DNA of 64,000 nt from Alphaproteobacteria bacterium (GTDB lineage: Bacteria > Pseudomonadota > Alphaproteobacteria > Rhizobiales > Rhizobiaceae), in contig BOKV01000015.1 in NCBI GenBank assembly GCA_016861165.1, forward strand, positions 1 to 64,000, written 5' to 3'. A program made the position numbers and the translations under genes. The notes beneath the pieces were generated by a model, which did not search any database, was not told the origin of the DNA, and was given only the letters and a program-made list of their open reading frames with translations. The first letter of the stretch is position 1. Every line of letters begins with the position of its first letter. This document shows positions 1 to 7,638 of this stretch, piece by piece.

Positions 1-77
1 TCATCGTCGGCGGCGCCGGCGGCGTCGCGCTGAGCTACCGCCTCGCCTATGGCGGGGCCGCCGCCCGGCGCGGCTGA
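1..77 (+). CDS. 3' end of an unidentified gene, cut by the window edge
   Basis: The reading frame that begins at base 3 is open to a TGA at 75-77 and gives 24 residues: a run rich in Gly, Ala, Val and Leu followed by an Arg-rich tail (ending AAARRG). This looks like a final membrane helix with a positively charged cytoplasmic end. The gene is convergent with pheT. Too little is present to name a family, and chance coding in GC-rich DNA cannot be excluded. Confidence 0.35.
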   Translation, partial: IVGGAGGVALSYRLAYGGAAARRG

Positions 78-90
78 CCGGCGCCAGCCT

Positions 91-141
91 GTCCGCCTCG
101 CGTTGCCGCTCGGCGGGATGAGGCGCCAGGCGGGATGAGGC
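91..141. repeat. Dispersed intergenic repeat, partial copy 1
   Basis: The 30-bp core at 91-120 (starts GTCCGCCTCGCG, ends CTCGGCGGGATG) recurs at 21361-21390 with one difference and at 42981-43010 with two. This copy lacks the left half (about 42 bp) that the other two share. A second GGCGGGATGA-like string lies at 130-138. It sits just past the pheT stop codon, as copy 2 sits at the maf stop. Confidence 0.7.
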
Positions 142-142
142 T

Positions 143-2557
143 CTATGCCCGCAGCACGCCGCCGGTCGACTTGCGCACGCTGTCGACGATCCTGGCCGAC
201 ACCGCCTCGATCTCGGCCTCGGTCAGCGTGCGCTCGGTCGGTTGCAGCGTCACCTCGATCGCCACCGACTTCCTGCCCGGTCCGAGGGCGGCACCCTCGA
301 ACACGTCGAACACGGTGACGCCGGCGATCAGCCTGCGGTCGGCGCCGGCGGCCGCGCGCACCAGGCTGGCCGCGTCGGCGTCGCGGTCGAGCACGAAGGC
401 GAAGTCGCGGGTAACCGCCTGATAGGGCGACACCTGCAGCCGCGGCTTGGTGCGGGTCGGCCGGGCGCGCGGCTCTGGAATGGCGTCGAGGAACACCTCG
501 AAGCCGACCAGCGGGCCGCTGGCGTCGAGCGCCTCCAGCGTGGCAGGATGCAGCTCGCCGAAATGGGCGAGCACGGTCTGCGGCCCGAGCCTGATGGCGC
601 CGGAGCGGCCCGGATGGTACCAGTGCGGCGCCTCGGCGGCGACCTGGACTCTGGCCGCGTCGAGGCCGCAGGCGGCCAGCACGGAGAGCGCGTCGGCCTT
701 GGCGTCGAAGGCCTCGACCGGGCCGGCCGCGCCCTGCCAGTGGCGCCCGGCGCCGGCCGGCCGGGCGGTGGCCCGGCGCACGCCGCCGGCAACCCGCTTC
801 TGGTCCTGCGGCCGGTCGCCGGCATAGACGTGGCTCACCTCGAACAGGGCGACGTCAGCCCTGCCGCGGTCGGCGTTGCGCTGGGCGGCGCTGATCAGGC
901 CGGGCAGTAGCGACGGGCGCATGTCGCTCATCTCGGCGGCGATCGGGTTGGCGAGCCGCAGTTCCGGACTGCCGCCGCCGAAAGCGCCGGCGTGGCCGGC
1001 CGGAATGAACGACCAGGTGACCGCCTCCAGCATGCCGCGCGCGGCGAGCGCGCGGCGCGCGTTGCGGGTGCGCACCTGCGCCGTGGTGAGGATGCGGCCC
1101 TTGACCGCCGCGCCCGACGGCATCGGCTGCGGCGCGATCGCCTCGACGCCGTGGATGCGCATCACCTCCTCGACCAGATCGGCCTTGCCTTCGATGTCGG
1201 GCCGCCAGCTCGGCACGGTCACCCTCGCGGTCGCGCCGCGATCCTCGACAACGAAGCCGAGGCGCGACAGGATGGCGCGCGAGGCCTCGGCCGGCACGTC
1301 GAGCCCGGTGAGCCGCCTGACCTCGGACCAGGGGAAGTCGACGACCCTGTCCGGCTGCGGCACCTTGCCGGCCAGCACGATGGCGGAAGCCTCGCCGCCG
1401 CACAGATCGATGACCAGGCGGGTCGCCAGTTCGAGCCCCGGCAGGTTGAAGGCCGGATCGATGCCACGCTCGTTGCGGTAGCGCGCGTCGGTCGAGATGC
1501 CGAGCCTGCGGCCGGTCTGGGCGACGTTGAGCGGCTCCCACAGCGCCGCCTCGATCAGCACGTCGGTGGTCGCCTCCGAGCAGCCCGAATGTTCGCCGCC
1601 GATGACGCCGGCAAGCGATTCGACGCCATGATCGTCGGCGATGACGCACATCGACGTGTCGAGCGCATAGGTGCGCCCGTCGAGCGCCATGAGCGTCTCG
1701 CCGGGCCGGGCCCGGCGCACAACGAGGTCGCCCTTGACCCTGGCCGCGTCGAACACGTGCAGCGGCCGGTTGCGGTCGAAGGTCAGGAAATTGGTGATGT
1801 CGACCAGCGCGTTGATGGGCCTGAGCCCGATGGCGCGCAGCCGCCGCTGCAGCCATTGCGGCGACGGGCCGTTCCTCACCCCCCTGACCAGGCGCAGGCC
1901 GAAGGCGTGGCAGAGACTCTGGCTGTCGGCAAAGTCGAGCCTGACGTCGACGGGGCACGGAAAGGCGCCGGCAACCGGCTCGACCGGGCGCGGCCTGACC
2001 TGGCCCAACCCGGCGGCAGCGAGATCGCGGGCGATGCCGGCGACGCCGAGCGCGTCCGGCCGGTTGGGCGTGATGGCGATCTCGATGACCGGATCATCGA
2101 GCCCGGCATAGGCGGCGAACGAGGCGCCGACCGGCGCGTCGGCCGGCAGGTCGATGATGCCGGTATGGTCGTCGGAGAGCTCCAGCTCGCGCTCCGAGCA
2201 CATCATGCCGCGCGATTCGACGCCGCGGATGGTGCCGACGGCGAGCGTGGTGTCGATGCCGGGGATGTAGGCGCCGGGCCGGGCGAAGGCGCCGACAAGG
2301 CCGGCGCGGGCATTGGGCGCGCCGCACACCACCTGCACGGGCGCGCCCTCGCCGGTGTCGACCATCAGCACCTTCAGCTTGTCGGCGTCGGGATGCCTTT
2401 CGGCGGTGACCACCCGGGCGACGACGAACGGGCTGAAGCGGGCGCGGTCGTCGACCGCCTCGACCTCGAGCCCGATCATGGTCAGCTTGTCGACGATCTC
2501 GGCGAGCGTGGCGTCGGTTTCCAGGTGTTCCTTGAGCCAGGACAGGGTGAATTTCAT
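143..2557 (-). CDS. pheT: Phenylalanine--tRNA ligase beta subunit
   Basis: This is the 804-residue beta chain of the alpha2-beta2 enzyme that charges tRNA-Phe in the cytoplasm; the length is normal. An EMAP-II-like tRNA-binding fold occupies about residues 39-150 ([20 protein letters not shown]). B3/4 and B5 regions follow, and a C-terminal FDX-ACB anticodon-binding domain ends the protein ([14 protein letters not shown] onward, about 710-803). The ATG overlaps the TGA of the upstream HEPN gene as ATGA, so translation is probably coupled to that gene. This is not the usual pheST arrangement: about 1.9 kb of other genes separate it from pheS. Confidence 0.97.
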   Translation of the reverse strand: MKFTLSWLKEHLETDATLAEIVDKLTMIGLEVEAVDDRARFSPFVVARVVTAERHPDADKLKVLMVDTGEGAPVQVVCGAPNARAGLVGAFARPGAYIPGIDTTLAVGTIRGVESRGMMCSERELELSDDHTGIIDLPADAPVGASFAAYAGLDDPVIEIAITPNRPDALGVAGIARDLAAAGLGQVRPRPVEPVAGAFPCPVDVRLDFADSQSLCHAFGLRLVRGVRNGPSPQWLQRRLRAIGLRPINALVDITNFLTFDRNRPLHVFDAARVKGDLVVRRARPGETLMALDGRTYALDTSMCVIADDHGVESLAGVIGGEHSGCSEATTDVLIEAALWEPLNVAQTGRRLGISTDARYRNERGIDPAFNLPGLELATRLVIDLCGGEASAIVLAGKVPQPDRVVDFPWSEVRRLTGLDVPAEASRAILSRLGFVVEDRGATARVTVPSWRPDIEGKADLVEEVMRIHGVEAIAPQPMPSGAAVKGRILTTAQVRTRNARRALAARGMLEAVTWSFIPAGHAGAFGGGSPELRLANPIAAEMSDMRPSLLPGLISAAQRNADRGRADVALFEVSHVYAGDRPQDQKRVAGGVRRATARPAGAGRHWQGAAGPVEAFDAKADALSVLAACGLDAARVQVAAEAPHWYHPGRSGAIRLGPQTVLAHFGELHPATLEALDASGPLVGFEVFLDAIPEPRARPTRTKPRLQVSPYQAVTRDFAFVLDRDADAASLVRAAAGADRRLIAGVTVFDVFEGAALGPGRKSVAIEVTLQPTERTLTEAEIEAVSARIVDSVRKSTGGVLRA

Positions 2558-3057
2558 CGGGTCTTGTCTCTTCTTGCCTTTGGCAGGATGAGGTGTATCG
2601 CCAAGGTTCGGCAGTCCTTGTCGGTCGGTTTCATTCTTTCCAATTCGTCGATCGTCTCACGAGCCTGTTCGATGAGTTCTCTGGCGTCGTCCGAGGAGAC
2701 GACGTCGGCCACCGGCGGCAGATAGTCGGCATCCTCGCGCGCCGCCTGAAGCTTCACAATGGTTGCGCCGATCCTGCTCAGCCTCACGCTATCCTTGATT
2801 GGCGTTTGAACGAAGGCATCCTTCCATGGCCCGTGGTTGAGCGCGCGGTAGACCCTCTTGTACCCATCGCTGTCGCGAGGGGCCGAGCGGGTCAGGTAGT
2901 CGGCACAGACTTTGGCCAGTGCATGAAACACCGCATGGTAGGCCGTGCTGACCGCTCGCCTCCTGAACGCCCGGCTGCGCTTTCCCTCCCGCAACAGCAG
3001 GTCCGCGGCGTCGAGCGGTCTGCGCGACAGCGTTGCTCCTGCCGATGACGGTCTCAT
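2554..3057 (-). CDS. HEPN-domain protein, probable toxin of a two-gene module
   Basis: The protein has 167 residues. An all-helical HEPN signature is visible near residues 33-53 ([17 protein letters not shown]). A later RVYRALNHG segment has the R-x6-H spacing of HEPN ribonucleases. HEPN proteins are often RNA-cleaving toxins; that activity is inferred here. Its ATG overlaps the stop of the 102-residue partner (ATGA), and its own TGA overlaps the pheT ATG (ATGA), so three genes are chained by stop/start overlaps. Base composition is less GC-rich than pheT, which suggests acquisition. It could instead be a non-toxic HEPN binding protein. Confidence 0.75.
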   Translation of the reverse strand: MRPSSAGATLSRRPLDAADLLLREGKRSRAFRRRAVSTAYHAVFHALAKVCADYLTRSAPRDSDGYKRVYRALNHGPWKDAFVQTPIKDSVRLSRIGATIVKLQAAREDADYLPPVADVVSSDDARELIEQARETIDELERMKPTDKDCRTLAIHLILPKARRDKTR

Positions 3058-3362
3058 TCCTCGTCCTCGTCAGCCTCCTGCGCGTCCGCTGCCGGCAGCC
3101 TGGTGCTGAGGAAAACGAAGCGGTCTTCACCCATTGCGCGCAAGGCCTGATGGATCTCGTCGTTCACGTCAATGAGCGCGCGCGGGGGTACCCGGCTCTC
3201 AACATGCGCCACCATCCGCAGAATGGCATCGCCGTCAAAGGTCTCGTCTTCGCGAACTTCAACGTCCTGAAATCGATATGCCTTGAACCGTTTCCCGAGG
3301 ATGCCGAGCGCAATCTGGCGCACTTCCCCCTCGGTTTGGTAGGTCGCATGGAGGTTGCTCAT
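3054..3362 (-). CDS. Small acidic partner of the HEPN protein, putative antitoxin
   Basis: The protein has 102 residues and a very acidic C-terminus ([12 protein letters not shown]). The centre reads DVEVREDETFDGDAILRM, followed by GEDRFVFLSTRL. I recall small proteins with this DGD-hydrophobic pattern preceding HEPN genes elsewhere, but I cannot name a Pfam family. The start at 3362 is chosen because a GGAGG lies at ideal spacing upstream; an upstream in-frame ATG at 3386 is less likely. The gene overlaps the HEPN gene by ATGA. The strong SD suggests the module has its own translation entry. Confidence 0.65.
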   Translation of the reverse strand: MSNLHATYQTEGEVRQIALGILGKRFKAYRFQDVEVREDETFDGDAILRMVAHVESRVPPRALIDVNDEIHQALRAMGEDRFVFLSTRLPAADAQEADEDEE

Positions 3363-3416
3363 CTCCTGCCTCCTTGGTCTGCTCATCCAACCTAGATATC
3401 ACTACCGCCGATGCGA

Positions 3417-3893
3417 TCAATCCGCCGACCGGGTTCGGGACTCTGCGGTTTCCGTTGTCTCGCGTGGCCGGGCGACGCTGGTGCCGTCGAAACGCGGCAG
3501 CCCGTCCGGCATGTGCAGGAAGGGCAGCTTCTCGGCGACATGGGCGTGCAGCGTCGGCCGGTAGTTCTGCGGCGCGTCCATGGCGCCGAGCAGGAAATAG
3601 ACGCGGCCGCCGATACGCCGGTCGAAATAGGCGATGGGCGAGCCGCAGACGACGCAGAACGAGCGCGTCACCGGCCCGCTGACCCAGGTCGCCGGCCGCT
3701 CGCCGGTGAAGGACACCCGCTCGGTGGCGAAGCCGACGAAGGCGGTGACCGGCGCGCCGGTCGCGCGCCGGCAATCGGCGCAGTGGCAATAGCTCACATG
3801 CTCCGGATCGTCGTCGATGCTGAAGCGCACCGCGCCACAGCGGCAGCCGCCATGGTGGCGGTTGTCGGATTGGTCGACCGGCGTGGGACTCAA
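3417..3893 (-). CDS. GFA-family zinc-binding protein
   Basis: The product is about 158 residues of the GFA (glutathione-dependent formaldehyde-activating, Mss4-like) fold. The zinc cysteines are all visible: [24 protein letters not shown] and [13 protein letters not shown]. Biochemical roles of most family members are unproven. The start is placed at a TTG (3893) preceded by AAGGGA; no ATG fits better. In the pheS frame, the duplicated pheS 3' fragment upstream would stop at a TGA overlapping this TTG. That suggests this gene once followed pheS directly, before the DUF4160/DUF2442 segment arrived. A second GFA gene lies at 47525. Confidence 0.8.
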   Translation of the reverse strand: MSPTPVDQSDNRHHGGCRCGAVRFSIDDDPEHVSYCHCADCRRATGAPVTAFVGFATERVSFTGERPATWVSGPVTRSFCVVCGSPIAYFDRRIGGRVYFLLGAMDAPQNYRPTLHAHVAEKLPFLHMPDGLPRFDGTSVARPRETTETAESRTRSAD

Positions 3894-3920
3894 GCTGACG
3901 ATCCCTTCTTTCTCATTCCC

Positions 3921-3986
3921 CCGCTCAGCCCCGCGAACAGGGTCGGCATGTCGAGCGGGCGGAAGCCGTAATGCGGGAGCCAGCGC
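3921..3986 (-). repeat. Duplicated 3' end of pheS (outer copy)
   Basis: These 66 bp match 4488-4553, the genuine 3' end of pheS, at 65 of 66 positions (single difference at 3976 versus 4543). Similarity stops abruptly on both sides. The copy still encodes [18 protein letters not shown] but is detached from the gene. The two copies bracket the DUF4160/DUF2442 pair as direct repeats, as expected when an incoming segment joined a gene end and duplicated it. Confidence 0.9.
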
Positions 3987-3990
3987 CGGC

Positions 3991-4266
3991 TCACGCCGCA
4001 TCCCTCGGCACCACTGCGTCGGGATATTTCCAGCCGCGCAGCATGCCGCGCACGGAAAGGTCCTCGTCGACGTCCGGCCAGTGCACGCCGTCCAGCATGA
4101 GTTCAACGTTGTTGCGTTGCGCCGGAGAGGCCGCAAGCAGGCGCGGGTACCACCACAGCGGTGTTACGAGCTCGCGACCGTCAGCCAGCTTCACATGCAG
4201 GTGCGACGGGTCGCACCAGACTTCGACCGGCCGTTCGTTATCGGGATACGGATCGGAAGAATTCAT
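3991..4266 (-). CDS. DUF2442 protein, partner of DUF4160
   Basis: The product has 91 residues and matches the general DUF2442 pattern: a short beta-rich protein with [20 protein letters not shown] and a later [22 protein letters not shown]2442 genes commonly sit beside DUF4160 genes and the pair is often predicted to be toxin-antitoxin-like; function is unproven. Its ATG (4266) lies inside the 3' end of the DUF4160 reading frame, so the two overlap by 29 bp. It ends five bases before the outer pheS repeat. The gene itself appears intact, although its DUF4160 partner is frameshifted. Confidence 0.8.
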   Translation of the reverse strand: MNSSDPYPDNERPVEVWCDPSHLHVKLADGRELVTPLWWYPRLLAASPAQRNNVELMLDGVHWPDVDEDLSVRGMLRGWKYPDAVVPRDAA

Positions 4267-4484
4267 CCCATGCCTTCCTGATTTCATCCTTGTGTTCGGC
4301 AACAACGTCCAGAATACGGTTAATGTCGCCGGCTTTGAAGCCCTTCCGTTCGGCGATCGAAATCGGCTCCAGCCAGACTTTGGCCCTTCCGCCCTGCCCA
4401 CGTCGCGTGAATGTGCGGTGGCTCGCTCATGTCAGACCCGAAGAAGTGGAACCTGATACCGAATTTGCGCAGGACGGTCGGCAT
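4238..4484 (-). pseudogene. DUF4160 gene with a +1 frameshift
   Basis: Reading begins at ATG 4484 with [18 protein letters not shown] and MSEPPHIHATWAGRK, the classic DUF4160 start. It then runs out of family similarity and stops at 4320. One frame over, the missing remainder is intact: AKVWLEPISIAERKGF, then AGDINRILDVV and [14 protein letters not shown], ending at a TAA at 4238-4240. Removing one G from the GGG run at about 4384-4386 restores a single 82-codon frame. The start overlaps the pheS stop (TGATG). This is a true one-base insertion in the strain, a sequencing error, or less likely a programmed shift. Confidence 0.8.
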
Positions 4485-5569
4485 CAACCGCTCAGCCCCG
4501 CGAACAGGGTCGGCATGTCGAGCGGGCGGAAGCCGTAATGCGAGAGCCAGCGCGCGTCGGCGTCGAAATAGTCGCGCAGGTCGGGCATGCCGTATTTGAG
4601 CGTGGCGATACGATCGATGCCCATGCCCCAGGCAAAGCCCTGGTATTCGTCGGGGTCGAGCCCGCCGAAGCGCAGCACGTTGGGGTGCACCATGCCGCAG
4701 CCGAGGATCTCCATCCAGTCGTTGCCCTCGCCGAAGCGCACCTCGCCCGGCCGCGAGCGGTCGCACTGGATGTCGACCTCGAGGCTCGGCTCGGTGAACG
4801 GGAAGAAGGACGGCCGGAAGCGCATGGCGACGTGGTCGACCTCGAAATAGGCGCGGCAGAACTCCTCCAGCACCCATTTCATGTTGGCGACATTGGCGGA
4901 ACGGTCGACGACCAGGCCCTCGAGCTGATGGAACATCGGCGAGTGGGTGGCGTCGGAATCGCAGCGATAGGTCTTGCCCGGGATGACGATGCGGATCGGC
5001 GGCCTCTGCGCCTCCATGGTGCGGATCTGCACCGGCGAGGTGTGCGTCCGGAGCAGCATGCGGCTGCCGTCGGCCTTCTCGTTGAAGAAGAAGGTGTCGT
5101 GCATCTCGCGCGCCGGATGGCCTTCGGGGAAGTTCAGCGCGGTGAAGTTGTAGTAGTCGGTCTCGATGTCCGGCCCCTCGGCGATGGCGAAGCCGAGATC
5201 GGCGAAGATGGCGGTGATCTCGTCGATCACCTGGCTGATCGGGTGGATGCGCCCGACCTCGGCCGGCGAGGGGCGCACCGGCAGCGTCACGTCGACCTTC
5301 TCGTGCTTGAGCCGCTCGGCCAGTGCCCGGCCCCGCAGCACCTGGCGCCGGCCGGCCAGCGCCTCGCTCACCATGTCCTTGAGCCGGTTGAGGCGCGGGC
5401 CCATCGCCTTGCGCTCGTCCGGGCCCATCGCGCCGAGCTTCTTCATCTGCTCGGTGATCGAGCCCTTCTTGCCGAGCGCGGCGACGCGCACCGTCTCGAG
5501 CGCGGCCTCGTCGCCGGCCGCCTCGATCGCCGCCATGATCTGCTTCTCAAGCGTGTCGAGTGCCGACAT
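4484..5569 (-). CDS. pheS: Phenylalanine--tRNA ligase alpha subunit
   Basis: This is the 361-residue catalytic chain of phenylalanyl-tRNA synthetase. An N-terminal coiled coil covers about residues 1-90. Class II motif 2 follows ([20 protein letters not shown]) and motif 3 lies near the C-terminus ([20 protein letters not shown]). The start at 5569 ([10 protein letters not shown]) fits the family; an in-frame TTG at 5644 would translate through the terminator hairpin and is rejected. The last 66 bp exist again at 3921-3986. The stop overlaps the DUF4160 ATG as TGATG, which suggests translational coupling of the inserted pair to pheS. Confidence 0.97.
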   Translation of the reverse strand: MSALDTLEKQIMAAIEAAGDEAALETVRVAALGKKGSITEQMKKLGAMGPDERKAMGPRLNRLKDMVSEALAGRRQVLRGRALAERLKHEKVDVTLPVRPSPAEVGRIHPISQVIDEITAIFADLGFAIAEGPDIETDYYNFTALNFPEGHPAREMHDTFFFNEKADGSRMLLRTHTSPVQIRTMEAQRPPIRIVIPGKTYRCDSDATHSPMFHQLEGLVVDRSANVANMKWVLEEFCRAYFEVDHVAMRFRPSFFPFTEPSLEVDIQCDRSRPGEVRFGEGNDWMEILGCGMVHPNVLRFGGLDPDEYQGFAWGMGIDRIATLKYGMPDLRDYFDADARWLSHYGFRPLDMPTLFAGLSG

Positions 5570-5595
5570 CTCTCGCGAATATCCCCTGCTGAAGC

Positions 5596-5630
5596 AAAAA
5601 CCCGCGCCAGCCTCTCCGGCCGGCGCGGGT
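5596..5630 (-). terminator. Intrinsic terminator between rplT and pheS
   Basis: Arms ACCCGCGCC (5600-5608) and GGCGCGGGT (5622-5630) form a 9-bp GC-rich stem. On the minus strand it is followed by a run of five T (A at 5596-5600). It lies in the 102 bp between the rplT stop and the pheS start, so it either ends rpmI-rplT transcripts or acts as a read-through attenuator for pheS. No Phe-rich leader peptide precedes it. Confidence 0.85.
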
Positions 5631-5671
5631 CCTTGCGAATTCAATCGATCCGTTGCCCGGAAGCGCCAGCC

Positions 5672-6073
5672 TTAGCGGACGGCGGCCTCGAACGCGCCGG
5701 GCGTGGTGCCCTTCAGATAGGCGAGCGCGGCCTTGGCCTGTTCGCACAGCGCCGCAAACGCGGTCGGCTCGTGGATGGCAACGTCCGACAGCACCTTGCG
5801 GTCCACCGCGACGCCGGCCTTGGCGAGGCCGTCGATGAGGCGGGCATAGGTCAGTCCGTTGTCGCGCGCCGCCGCGTTGATGCGCTGCACCCACAGCGAG
5901 CGGAAGCTGCGCTTGCGGGCGCGGCGGTCGCGGGTGGCATACTGCATCGAGCGGTCGACGGCGGCCTTGGCCGCCCGGATGGTATTCTTGCGCCGGCCGT
6001 AGAAGCCCTTGGCCTTCTTCAGCACCTTCTTGTGCCTGGCGTGGGCGGTCACGCCCCTTTTCACGCGTGCCAT
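5672..6073 (-). CDS. rplT: 50S ribosomal protein L20
   Basis: This 133-residue basic protein binds 23S rRNA early in large-subunit assembly. Family landmarks include [20 protein letters not shown] at the start, then [20 protein letters not shown] and [20 protein letters not shown]. It follows rpmI by 31 bp, the standard L35-L20 pair. The C-terminus ([10 protein letters not shown]) is slightly longer than in E. coli, as is usual in alphaproteobacteria. Confidence 0.97.
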   Translation of the reverse strand: MARVKRGVTAHARHKKVLKKAKGFYGRRKNTIRAAKAAVDRSMQYATRDRRARKRSFRSLWVQRINAAARDNGLTYARLIDGLAKAGVAVDRKVLSDVAIHEPTAFAALCEQAKAALAYLKGTTPGAFEAAVR

Positions 6074-6104
6074 GATCGTCTCTCCTTCACATCCGCCGCG
6101 CCGT

Positions 6105-6302
6105 TCAGCCGTAGGGCAGGAACTTCTTGATGATGCGCGCGTCCTGGTCGGACAGCACCGTGGTGCCGCGCGCCTTGCGGATGAACTTGTTGGAGCGCTT
6201 GATCATGCCGTGGCGCTTCCCGGCCTGCTGCACCGTCACCTTGCCGGTGGCGGTCAGCTTGAAGCGCTTCTTGACGCTCGACTTGGTCTTCATCTTGGGC
6301 AT
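6105..6302 (-). CDS. rpmI: 50S ribosomal protein L35
   Basis: The product has 65 residues and starts [20 protein letters not shown], with the family centre [19 protein letters not shown]. The ATG at 6302 matches the family length; an upstream in-frame ATG at 6347 would add an atypical extension. In most bacteria infC lies directly upstream. Here infC is 2.2 kb away behind rightward genes, so rpmI-rplT must have its own promoter (candidate at 6445-6473). A terminator-type hairpin sits in the leader. Confidence 0.96.
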   Translation of the reverse strand: MPKMKTKSSVKKRFKLTATGKVTVQQAGKRHGMIKRSNKFIRKARGTTVLSDQDARIIKKFLPYG

Positions 6303-6370
6303 TTTGCGTGTCCTTGCTGGTTGCTGCCGGCCGTCCCGCCGGTGCACGCCTCCGAAGGGAGGCGCAAATC

Positions 6371-6397
6371 AAAAGGCACCGCCGACCGAGCGGTGCC
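6371..6397 (-). terminator. Terminator-type hairpin in the rpmI leader (possible attenuator)
   Basis: Perfect 8-bp arms GGCACCGC (6375-6382) and GCGGTGCC (6390-6397) enclose a 7-nt loop. On the minus strand they are followed by TTTT (6371-6374). The nearest upstream leftward gene is infC, more than 2 kb away, so the hairpin lies between the probable rpmI promoter and rpmI. This suggests control of rpmI-rplT by premature termination, as ribosomal-protein leaders often show; the ligand is unknown. Confidence 0.65.
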
Positions 6398-6444
6398 GCG
6401 CTGTCGCTACCGCCATGGCATGCCCTGCCAGGCGGCGCGCGCGC

Positions 6445-6473
6445 GTTATACAGAGCCGGCGCGCCGCACGCAA
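6445..6473 (-). promoter_or_regulatory. Candidate sigma-70-type promoter for rpmI-rplT
   Basis: On the minus strand TTGCGT (6473-6468) and TATAAC (6450-6445) are separated by 17 bp, with a TG one base before the -10 (extended -10 form). It points at the leader hairpin and rpmI. The -35 match is partial. Confidence 0.45.
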
Positions 6474-6474
6474 G

Positions 6475-6545
6475 AGCGTGTCCGGTTCGTGTGTCGCTGG
6501 CACATGAGTTGTCCGGGTTAGGTAGCACACGAGTTGTCCGGTTTT
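6475..6545. repeat. Short direct repeats resembling a transposon end
   Basis: TGTCCGG occurs at 6479-6485, 6510-6516 and 6535-6541. The last two lie in longer repeats (GAGTTGTCCGG, preceded by CACATG or CACACG). The start-to-start spacings are 31 and 25 bp. Some insertion-sequence ends, IS21-like ones for example, carry tandem transposase-binding repeats of this style. No transposase gene is nearby. The repeats mark the left edge of the block that separates infC from rpmI. Confidence 0.4.
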
Positions 6546-6630
6546 TGTCTCCTGGAGGCGGCCGGTGGATGAACCGTGGCCGCGGGAGCGCGGGTCGGCG
6601 CCATGATGGCGATCACATTACGGCGAGCGC

Positions 6631-6670
6631 GGAATGAAACGGGTGACGCCGGCGTCCCCATGCATGGGGA
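6631..6670 (+). promoter_or_regulatory. Candidate ECF-type promoter with an overlapping palindrome
   Basis: GGAATG (6631-6636) and CGTC (6653-6656) are 16 bp apart, the form of many ECF sigma promoters. A perfect 16-bp palindrome TCCCCATGCATGGGGA (6655-6670) overlaps the predicted -10 and start site. It lies 45 bp before the GTG of the first gene of a sigma/anti-sigma operon, so autoregulation is likely. The rest of 6303-6714 holds no gene that I can see. Confidence 0.45.
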
Positions 6671-6714
6671 AGCACTTCCGCTTTCCCCGATGCTTCGCAA
6701 AGGGAGACAATCTC

Positions 6715-7086
6715 GTGAAACGGTTCACACTCACCGCCGCCGCGTTCGTTGCCATGGCCACCGCCGGGCTGGCCGCGGCACCGACCACGGTCGCGACCGA
6801 CAAGGGTGACGTCCTTGCCGGCTCAAACGGCATGACGCTCTACACGTTTGCCGCCGACGAGCCCGGCACGTCGAACTGCTACGACCAGTGCGCGCTCAAC
6901 TGGCCGCCGATGCTGGCCGAGGAGGGCGACGACCCGCAGGCGCCATTCTCGCTGATCGACCGCAAGGACGGCACAAAACAGTGGGCCAAGGACGGCATGC
7001 CGCTCTATTATTGGGTCAAGGACGCCAAGCAGGGCGACACCACCGGCGACGGCGTCGGCGGCAAGTGGAACCTGGCTCGGCCCTGA
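6715..7086 (+). CDS. Secreted repeat protein, COG4315 / Lipoprotein_15 type
   Basis: The product has 123 residues. A signal peptide covers residues 1 to about 22 (FTLTAAAFVAMATAGLAAA) with no lipobox Cys, so a periplasmic location is likely. Two repeats with the family's aromatic and acidic pattern follow: MTLYTFAADEPGTSNCYDQC with WPP, then LYYWVKDAKQGDTTGDGVGG. The function of the family is unknown. The GTG start at 6715 is chosen because AAAGGGAGA lies just upstream and the signal peptide begins there. It heads an operon with an ECF sigma factor and its anti-sigma factor, so it may be a target or sensor-side component of that regulon. Confidence 0.8.
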   Translation: MKRFTLTAAAFVAMATAGLAAAPTTVATDKGDVLAGSNGMTLYTFAADEPGTSNCYDQCALNWPPMLAEEGDDPQAPFSLIDRKDGTKQWAKDGMPLYYWVKDAKQGDTTGDGVGGKWNLARP

Positions 7087-7134
7087 ACCGAGGGAGGCGG
7101 ACGGGGCGGCGCAAGACGCCCCGTCCGGGCAGCC

Positions 7135-7638
7135 ATGACGGATTTCGAGGAGAGAGTCGTCGCGCACCTGCCGGGGCTGCGCCGCTTTGCCCGCAGTCTG
7201 TGCCGCGATGCGCTGGAGGCCGAGGACCTGGTGCAGGACTGCGTGGCCAGGGCCTTCGCCGCGCGCCGCTCCTTTCGCGGCGACAATCTCAAGGCGTGGC
7301 TCGCCACCATCATGGTCAACCATTTCCGCGGCAATCTGCGCCGGGCGCGTTCGCGCCCGGTGATGCTGCCGATCGACGACTGGCAGGCGCGCCTGGCCGA
7401 CGGCGGCCAGGGCGACCCGGTCGCGCAGAACCGGCTCAGCACGGCGATCGACCAGCTCGGCCCCGACCAGCGCGTCGTCCTGATGCTGGTCGTCGTCGAG
7501 GGCTATCGCTACGAGGAGGTCGCCCAGATCCTGTCCGTCCCGGTCGGCACCGTGATGTCGCGCCTGTCGCGGGCGCGCCGCCTGCTCGCCGAAATCCTGC
7601 GCGGCGACAACATCGTCGAGTTCCGGAGCAGGCGATGA
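7135..7638 (+). CDS. ECF (RpoE-type) RNA polymerase sigma factor
   Basis: The product has 167 residues with only regions 2 and 4, as in ECF sigma factors. Region 2 is near residues 16-45 (RSLCRDALEAEDLVQDCVAR). Region 4 with its helix-turn-helix is near 105-160 (YRYEEVAQILSVPVGTVMSR, then LSRARRLLAEIL). The ATGA overlap with the next gene fits the usual sigma/anti-sigma pairing. It probably drives its own operon from the GGAAT/CGTC promoter upstream. The inducing signal is not evident. It is distinct from the EcfG general stress type: no phyR or nepR is nearby. Confidence 0.9.
   Translation: MTDFEERVVAHLPGLRRFARSLCRDALEAEDLVQDCVARAFAARRSFRGDNLKAWLATIMVNHFRGNLRRARSRPVMLPIDDWQARLADGGQGDPVAQNRLSTAIDQLGPDQRVVLMLVVVEGYRYEEVAQILSVPVGTVMSRLSRARRLLAEILRGDNIVEFRSRR

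Noticed and set aside
4484-5644. N-terminal extension of PheS from TTG 5644
   Set aside because: It would translate the terminator hairpin and has no family similarity; ATG 5569 gives the normal start.
6715-7086. Lipoprotein annotation for the COG4315 protein
   Set aside because: The signal peptide has no lipobox cysteine, so it is called secreted rather than lipid-anchored.
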